Positions 1 through 7,000 of a stretch of DNA of 11,229 nt are shown in pieces. Numbering within the stretch: the stretch's first letter is position 1; each line of letters opens with the position of its first letter. Both the position numbers and the translations under genes were made by a program. The notes under the pieces are model-generated. The model ran no database searches and was not told the origin of the DNA. It worked only from the letters and a program-made list of their open reading frames with translations. Origin of the DNA: a bacterium BMS3Bbin02 (GTDB lineage: Bacteria; Actinomycetota; Acidimicrobiia; Spongiisociales; UBA5794). The stretch covers positions 1-11,229 of the forward strand of contig BDTL01000160.1 in the NCBI GenBank assembly GCA_002898115.1, read 5' to 3'.

Positions 1-229
1 GGTCGATGATCCAAAGGACTGAGCTGACGACCATCACCTGTGTCGGGAATGCTCTGCGAAGAGCCATCGGGAGCGATACAGCAAACACCATGACCACCGC
101 GAACACGATCCGTATCGTCGACAGACCGGCTGTCTCCGACCCGAACAAGATTTGTGCGGATGCTAGGACTGCGAGGCCGACAGCAAGCAGGGCGTCGGTC
201 TTGAAGGTCTCTGTTCTGATGAGGTGCAT
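1..229 (-). CDS. Sensor histidine kinase, N-terminal membrane part (partial)
   Basis: This reading frame stays open from the left window edge to an ATG at 229, giving 76 residues of an unfinished protein. The fragment is hydrophobic, with probable membrane helices near residues 12-30, 40-57 and 62-76. Between the second and third helices is the stretch LPMALRRAFPTQVMVV. A Leu-Pro-x-Ala-Leu-Arg-Arg-x-x-Pro turn of this kind is typical of the small membrane module that opens many actinobacterial NarL/DesK-type histidine kinases. The catalytic histidine and ATPase domains would lie outside the window, so the kinase call is inference. The start is uncertain: in-frame ATGs also occur at 247, 265 and 289, and only the one at 289 has a Shine-Dalgarno-like GAGG upstream (293-296), at a short spacing of 3 bases. 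The gene is transcribed away from the giant surface-protein gene. It could instead be another small multi-helix membrane protein. Confidence 0.6.
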   Translation of the reverse strand, partial: MHLIRTETFKTDALLAVGLAVLASAQILFGSETAGLSTIRIVFAVVMVFAVSLPMALRRAFPTQVMVVSSVLWIID

Positions 230-247
230 GTCGTGATCGTACGACAT
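228..247. promoter_or_regulatory. 20-bp dyad at the kinase start codon, possible operator
   Basis: ATGTCGT and ACGACAT form a perfect 7-bp inverted repeat separated by 6 bases. The arms contain two of the candidate ATG starts (229 and 247) of the minus-strand gene. A response-regulator or other dimeric-repressor site is possible. Arms of this length also arise by chance, so the role is inference. Confidence 0.3.
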
Positions 248-707
248 CACGCCGGGAGTTCGCATCACACGTGACGATGATTGCGACATCGTCCTCAGGG
301 ATGAGGAGGACTGTGCTGAAGTGCACGGTCTTCAGGGACCGACAACGCACGTTCGTTCAACAGTGGTGGACGTGACGCCGTATGAGAGCGGCAGTTGTTG
401 TTGACACGTTCCGTGCGTGTAGAAAAGCCGCGCATGCCCTTGCCCGGGGTCGACCCGGATTGCTGACAACCCCGCACGAGTGGTCGTCTGCGAGACGGAC
501 CCGGGTTATCAGGTGAGTCCATGGGTATGGGTGTCAGTGGGCGGAAGACGGGAATTCACCGTCACCCGGGCGGCCATCTGACAAACAGACACTTTCGCAC
601 CTTTGTTCGCCGTCTCCTATCGCTACGACACCAGGTGCCGACGGAAACTGTGAGCCTGGATTGTTCGCAAGTGTGGTGCGACGAGGACAGCAAGCGCGAC
701 GGGCAAC

Positions 708-756
708 CGGCTAGTGGAGCCGCACGCGGTCCGAGGGAAATACCCGGAAACGGACC
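708..756 (+). promoter_or_regulatory. Tandem hairpins in the probable 5' leader of the giant gene
   Basis: Two adjacent stem-loops can be drawn. The first pairs CGGCT (708-712) with AGCCG (718-722) around a 5-base loop. The second pairs GGTCCG (728-733) with CGGACC (751-756) and encloses an inner GGG/CCC stem (735-737 with 743-745) around AAATA. They lie 135-180 bases upstream of the start codon, so they would be in the mRNA leader only if transcription starts further upstream. In GC-rich DNA such stems are common, so a regulatory role is unproven. Confidence 0.25.
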
Positions 757-836
757 AGTCGACCGGTACTATCGCGTCGCTGGAACTGCGAGATCTCGGG
801 CGGATAGACCATGTCGGCGACATTTCGCCGCCGATT

Positions 837-844
837 GGGGGGGG
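837..844 (+). repeat. Run of eight G upstream of the giant gene
   Basis: The homopolymer G8 ends 46 bases before the ATG at 891 and just upstream of the AT-rich patch at 856-861. It is the kind of tract that can gain or lose bases by strand slippage. No effect on expression is shown by the sequence. Confidence 0.9.
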
Positions 845-876
845 AGCTGTGCAGGTAAATAGAAATAGCTCGATTT

Positions 877-882
877 AGGCGG
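877..882 (+). promoter_or_regulatory. Ribosome binding site of the giant surface-protein gene
   Basis: AGGCGG lies 8 bases before the ATG at 891, a normal Shine-Dalgarno spacing with one mismatch to AGGAGG. It supports 891 as the start rather than the adjacent ATG at 894 or the GTG codons at 906 and 912. Confidence 0.6.
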
Positions 883-890
883 TTTCGTCG

Positions 891-1001
891 ATGATGTTCG
901 TTCCGGTGGGTGTACACCGTCTGTGGCGCATACTCCTTGCTCTGGCACTCGTTGCCGGCGTACTGTTCGTGGCAAACGGCGGTCAGGTCGCTGAGGCGGC
1001 C
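891..1001 (+). other. Signal peptide of the giant surface protein
   Basis: The first ~37 residues show an n-region with H9, R10 and R13, a hydrophobic core at about residues 14-28, and a small-residue cleavage zone QVAEAAG. There is no lipobox cysteine and no twin arginine, so general Sec export with signal peptidase I cleavage is expected. The exact cut (after AEA or one residue later) is inferred. Confidence 0.85.
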
Positions 1002-4000
1002 GGAACACCCAACATCTCCCTTTCGAAGAGCATGCCTGGTGAGGCGCTTGCAGGAGATCCTGCGATCCCCGTAACGCTGAGCGCTACCAACCCGACCGGG
1101 ACGGACGGCTTCAACCTCACGTTTACAGATGTCCTGCCGGCCGGGGTGAGTCTTGTGTCTTCGACTCCAGCACCAACCCAGACGCTCCTCAACACCCCTA
1201 ACCCCGGCGAAACAACCCTGGTGTGGCGCAACGTTTCGGACCTACAGGCAGGTGTAACGGAGGCGATTTCCTACACGGTCACTCACGACGGAACTCTGGA
1301 TGTCGGTGACTCGTTCACCAACCGGGCGAGTGCGTACGTGAACAGCGATCCTCGGATCGTCCCCAGCTACAACACAGGCACTGACACGGTAGACAACGCG
1401 ACCGGCTTTGATACCAACATCAGTGCGACAACCAACCTGGTTCCGTTCCTGCTGACCAAGGTCGAACCGAACCCGGAAGCCGAGCTCTTGCGTGGCCTCC
1501 ACGATCAGCAAACGGTGTACACCTTCGAGATTCAGAACAATTACCTCAACAACTCCAACACGTTCGCCATTGAGGACTGGATCCCTGCGGGCATGGAATT
1601 TCTCGCGTGCGGTCTCGATGACAACTCGACAACCGTCGGAAACGACCTTGCCGGCCCGATCAACCCTGGTAACGCACCGGGGCTCACTAACCCCTGTGTG
1701 AATCCGGACACCGTCGAGACGGTGGTTGTCGACCCGCCCGGCCCTCTTCCGCTGGCGACGTACACTCACGTCGTGTGGAGTTCCGCAACTCTGGCGACCA
1801 CACTTACCCTGGGAGCAACAGCTCGATTCGACTACGTCGCGGCGATCCCGATGCGTGAGAACACCACGACCTGGGACGGCGTCGGTGGCGAGCCGGCGAC
1901 CACTGGTCCCCAAGGTTCCAACATCGATAACAACAATGGACCCCTCACCGAAGAGACTCTCACCGAGCAGGCCATGACGAACTACGCCGAGCTCACCGGG
2001 ATCTACACCGGCGATGGCGGTACATACACGGACAGTGCCGAATTCACCGTGACCGCCGAGGACGTGTCGATCCACAAGTCCGTCGACCAGGGTGTCATCA
2101 CTCAGGGGGCAGATAGTGTGTGGACTCTCCTCATCGAAACGAGTGAGTACACAACAACCGCGGCGAGCATCGTTGTTACCGACACGCTGCCCGATGGGTT
2201 GTGTCCACTCGGGGCTGGCAGCCCTGACGTCGAATGCCAGGCGGCTGGCTCGCCCTCCCAGCCCTACACCTCAGCGACGGAGAACACCGACGGGACCTGG
2301 ACGATTGTGTGGAACGTCGCTGATATGGGCCCGAGCCAATCGACGACGATTACATTTCCAACCAGGACACGGGCGTTCTACCAGGAGGCATTTGCCGACG
2401 CCGACCCGGTGCTTGCCAGGGACTCCTGGCTGAACAGTGTTGACCTTGCAGCCACCGCCGACGGTCGTCCCGTGGAAGACGTGTCCTCGGCGGGACAGGA
2501 AGCTGGGGGAGTTACCATCCTCAAACAGGTCGCAACTCGACCAGCCAACGGTGTATGCGGTGACGGATCTGCCCTGACCTGGAACTCCCCGCCGACCGAA
2601 CCGGTGTACAACGTCGGCGACCGGGTCTGCTGGAGTTTGACGGTGAACTATCCGGCCGGTCTCGATACCTTCGATTCCGACGTCCAGGACTACATCCCGC
2701 CCGGACATTCGTTCACCGGCTCCGATGGTTGGCAACTTGGTGCAGGGACATCCGCCCCTGCACCAAACGTGACGTTCGACGGCTCGGCGGCGGCGAGCGG
2801 AGTTCTGAGTTGGGCTATCGGAGATGGTGGCCTGTTTGTCGATGAGAGCGTGACCGTCGAGATCATCGTCTCGACCACAGTGACCGATGCCAACGCAACT
2901 GCTTCTGGGGAAATTGTTGAGAACCTCATGAAGTTCTCCTACGCCAACACGGTCGGGACTCCTTTCAACCTCCGGTCTCTCGCAAACATTCAGGTCATCG
3001 AACCGGAACTCGATCTGGTGAAGGGCGTGTACGAAGTTGTGCGAGGGGTGACGAGCGTCGAGGGACCGAACGTAGGCAATCCGGACGTCGATGGTGTGCT
3101 CATCATGCCGGGCGATGTTGTCACGTATCAGATCACGGTGACCAACAATGGCGATCTGGGCGCCGACAACGTCGAGGTGTGGGACAACCTCCCGGCCGAG
3201 TGGGCAACCTGTTCCACCCAGGTGACGAACATCACCAACGGCGGTGTATGTGATGATGCCAGCAACCGCATCGTCTGGGACGGCGTCAACGTGTTCAGCG
3301 TATCGGCGGGCGGTTCGCAGGTGCTGGCCTACGACGTCACGGTGCCTTCGGGCATCGCCCCACGCGAGACCATGGTCAATACGGCCGGCGTCCGCACCTA
3401 CACCGGAGTCATCAACAACGGCACCGGCACGTTCATGTTCGTTCCGGCGAGCAACATCGACCCCGCAGCCCCGACAAGCAACACGACCGTCGCCGATGAC
3501 ACCTCGAACGTGTTCACCGGTACGCCGACACTCGGCAAGACCGCGGTCACCGCGATCACCGAAGCGGGAAACACCGGTCCTGGTGAGGCCACGATCGGCG
3601 AAGAAATCACCTACACCGCCACGGTTGTTATTCCTGAAGGTACTTCTGTGTATGGCCCCGCGGCGTTTACCGACAGTCTGGCGCCCGAGCTCGAGCTAGT
3701 GTCTGCGAGCTTTACGTTCGACGGCGTGCCACTGCTTGACCCCGCCTATCCGACAATAAGTGTCGACACCGCGACCGACATCGTCACTGTCACGTTCGCC
3801 GACCCCTACGACAACCCGGTCGGTACCGATGACACGCTGGTCGTGACCATCGTCGCTCGTGTCGCCGACGTCGCCTCGAACACACGTGGAACCTCGGTAC
3901 AGAACAGCGCGAGCTTTGCGTGGGTTAACCAGGATGCGGTTGCTCAGACACCGATCACCGCATCGGTCTCGACCGGCATCGTTGAGCCGAACATCAGCCT

Positions 4001-7000
4001 GACGAAGAACGATGACGACGCCGACGGCATAGTTGTGGGGAACGACGTCGTGAACTTCACCCTCGGTGTCACCAACGGTTCGGCCGGTACAGTTTCGGTG
4101 GCGCACGACGTGGTTCTTGTGGACACGCTGCCCGAGGGCGTGACGCCAACGCTGCCGATCGCCGACGGCGGCGTGTGGGCACCAGACGGTGTCTCGGGGA
4201 ACGGTGTTCTCGGAACGATCACATGGACGATTCTCTCAATCGACCCCTCAACCACGGTCAATCGGATCTACCAGGTGACGATCGATGACCCCGTCATCGT
4301 GAGTTCGACCTTCACAAACAACGCTGTGGTCGACGTCACATCGATGGCGGGTACACCGACCGGTGAGAGGACGTCAGGGACCGGCTACTCCGCGGCGGCG
4401 AACAACGTCTTGAACACACCGCTCGTATCAATCGCGAAATCAGTGACGCCGACGTCCGCCACGATCGGTGACATCGTCGAGTACACCGTCGACGTCACTA
4501 TTCCTGCCGCGACCATCATGTTTGATGCGACCGTGCTTGACACCCTGCCGACAGGTTTGGAGTTTGATGGGATCACGGGGTCCTCATGTGCGAGCTCTGG
4601 TGGCGGTGGGTGCCTTGCGGATATCACCGTTACTCAAATCGGTACCGTCGGGTCCCAGACCGCAGCCTTCTTCCTCGGCGATATCTCGACGCCCGCCAGC
4701 AACGGCGAAGACCGCATTGTCACCATCACCTACGAAGCCCACCTCCTCGATTCAGGGGTTGCGGGCAACGCCCGGGTTAACAGTGCAAATGTCTACGGAA
4801 ACCAGACGGATCAGATCGCTGGGACCCCCGGGACGCCACCCCTACCGGGAAGCTTTGACGTACAGGCAACGCCGGCTACCGCGACAGTGTTCATAGTGGA
4901 GCCCGTCCTGACGGTCGACAAGGACGTCAACGGCCAGGTCGGTGACACCGATAATCGTCGTGCCTTGCCGGGTGACACGCTCACTTACACGGTGACGGTT
5001 CGCAATACGGGGTCGTCTGATGCCAACGACATCACCGTCACCGACACTCCCGACCCCCGCTTTATACCGGTGTCCATCACCAGTGGTGCTGGTTACGTCG
5101 TTGACGATGCGGATCCGACCGACGGAACTCTCCAGTGGACGGTTGCGGGTCCGATCGCGGTCGGTGGCTCGTTGACGATCACGTACCAGGTGCAGGTGCC
5201 TCCAACATTCACCTCCAGCGATGAAAACGTCGGAGGGTTCGAGATGACGAACACGGCGGACATCCCCTCCTACTTCGGTGTACCCGCCATTGAGCGCGCC
5301 GCAAACCCGACGTTCACCTACCGCGACTACGACAACGTCACGCCGGATGTAGTCAACATTGAGCTCGACCTCGCTTCGATCGGGGACCGGGTCTGGTTCG
5401 ACGTGAACGCAGACGGCGTGCAAGACGGTGGCGAACCCGGGCTCGTCGGCGTCGACATCACAGTCACGTATCTGGGTGCGAACGGTGTCGCGGGCGGCGG
5501 GGATGACGAGGTGTTCACCACAACCACCGGTGCGGACGGCATCTGGAGTGTTGCCGACCTGCCAGGTGGCAACTATTCGGTTTCGGTCGACACTGCCGAC
5601 GTTCCGTTCGGCATGGTTGCGAGTTACGACCTTGACGACGGCACGACCTCGCCTGACGATCAGTGGACGGGTGCACTTGGGGAGAACGAGGACAAGACGG
5701 ACGTCGACTTCGGGTACTCCGGGTCTGGTTCCCTTGGTGACACCATTTGGTTTGATCGCAACGGCGACGGTGTCCTGGATACCGATGAGTATGGCCTCGA
5801 AGGAATCGGTGTCACTGTCACATGGTTCGGCCTGGACGGCGTCACGGGCGGTGGTGACGACATCAGCTACGTAACTGCGACCGGTGCGACCGGGGGATAC
5901 CTCATTCCTAACCTGCCACAGGGCGACTACACCGTGCTTGTTGACTCCGGGACACTCCCAACCGGGATGCAGCCGACGTTCGATGATGACGGTATCGGCA
6001 CACCGCATGCGACCGGTCTGACTCTTGCTTCCGGGGAGAACAACCTCGTCCAAGATTTCGGGTACAACGGTACCGGCTCAATCGGCGACTTCGTTTGGTT
6101 TGATACCAACGGCGACGGAGTGCAGGATGCCGGTGAGAGCGGTATTCCCGGTGCGACGGTGCAACTGACGTGGCCCGGCGAGGATGGGGTGCTCGGCGGA
6201 GGTGATGACGAGGTCTTTGTCATGGACACCGACGGCACCGGCGCATATCTGTTCGACGGCCTCCCACCGGGCGACTACCAGGTCGACATCATTGGAGGAC
6301 TGCCTGCCCTTGCAATCAACACGTTCGATGAGGACGGTGGACTCGATTCTTCGGCTGTCGTCAACCTGGCGAACGGAGAGATCCATCTCACGACCGACTT
6401 CGGCTATCGAGGCGATGCGTCGATCGGTGACATGATTTGGTGGGACGTGAACGGCGACGGTGTTGTCGATGTGGGCGAACCGGGCCTTCCGGGCGTCGAA
6501 GTTACCCTCACCTTTGGTGGTGTCGACGGAGTTCTTGGGACTGCCGACGACATCACTGCAATGACGACGTCCGATGCGAGCGGTGTCTACACCTTCCCCA
6601 GCCTTGCGGAAGGTGACTACCGCATGGACGTCACCGCGGGCGTGCCGAGCGGCATGGTCCCGACGTACGACGAGGACGGTGGCAATGACGGAACCTCGCT
6701 GGTATCCGCGCTCACGACCGGCGAGATTCACCTGACCGCGGACTTTGGGTACAACGGTACGGGTTCCATCGGTGATGTGGTCTGGCTCGATCTCAACGCG
6801 GACAGCGTCGAGGATGCTGGCGAGCCCGGCCTTTCGGGCGTAGACCTCACGCTGACCTGGTTCGGTGGCGATGGAGTCCTCGGCAGTGGCGATGACGTCG
6901 TGTTCGCCGATACCACCGATGCAACCGGCAACTACCTGTTCCCGAACCTGCCCGCAGGCGAGTACACGGTGGTGGTTGACCCCGCAACGCTTCCATCCGG

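Larger units (their letters stand above)
230..890. other. Long divergent intergenic region, no convincing gene
   Basis: This stretch of about 660 bases separates two divergent genes and should contain both promoters. The open frames inside it (for example 521-862 plus and 295-522 minus) have Arg/Pro/Ser-rich compositions, no recognisable domain and no persuasive ribosome site, so I treat them as non-coding. It does contain several inverted repeats: a 5-bp stem with a 3-base loop at 485-497, the palindromes GGGTCGACCC (447-456) and ACCCGGGT (499-506), a 5-bp stem at 708-722, and a nested hairpin at 728-756. A perfect TTGACA occurs at 401-406, but no -10 sits at normal distance; TAGAAA follows after only 13 bases. 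Just before the giant gene an AT-rich patch, TAAATA (856-861), could be a -10 element with no strong -35. I compared the hairpins from memory with the c-di-GMP, c-di-AMP, cobalamin, glycine and SAM-IV riboswitch cores and saw no match. Confidence 0.6.

Noticed and set aside
6..236. Plus-strand open frame of 76 codons at the left edge
   Set aside because: It is antisense to the hydrophobic minus-strand frame, which has coherent membrane helices and a family-like RR turn.
401..425. TTGACA / TAGAAA as a promoter
   Set aside because: The spacer is 13 bases, too short for a standard sigma-70-type promoter, and no better -10 lies at 16-18 bases.
295..522. Minus-strand open frame of 75 codons
   Set aside because: Low-complexity Arg/Ser/Pro composition without any recognisable feature or ribosome site.
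521..862. Plus-strand open frame of 113 codons upstream of the giant gene
   Set aside because: Arg/Gly/Pro-heavy composition, no domain or signal, no good ribosome site, and the opposite frames are equally open, as happens by chance in GC-rich DNA.
4842..6053. Minus-strand open frame of 403 codons
   Set aside because: It lies wholly antisense to the giant gene; its length follows from the Asp/Gly/Val-rich codon pattern of the SdrD-B repeats. The antisense frames at 6078-7163 and 1242-2075 are rejected for the same reason.
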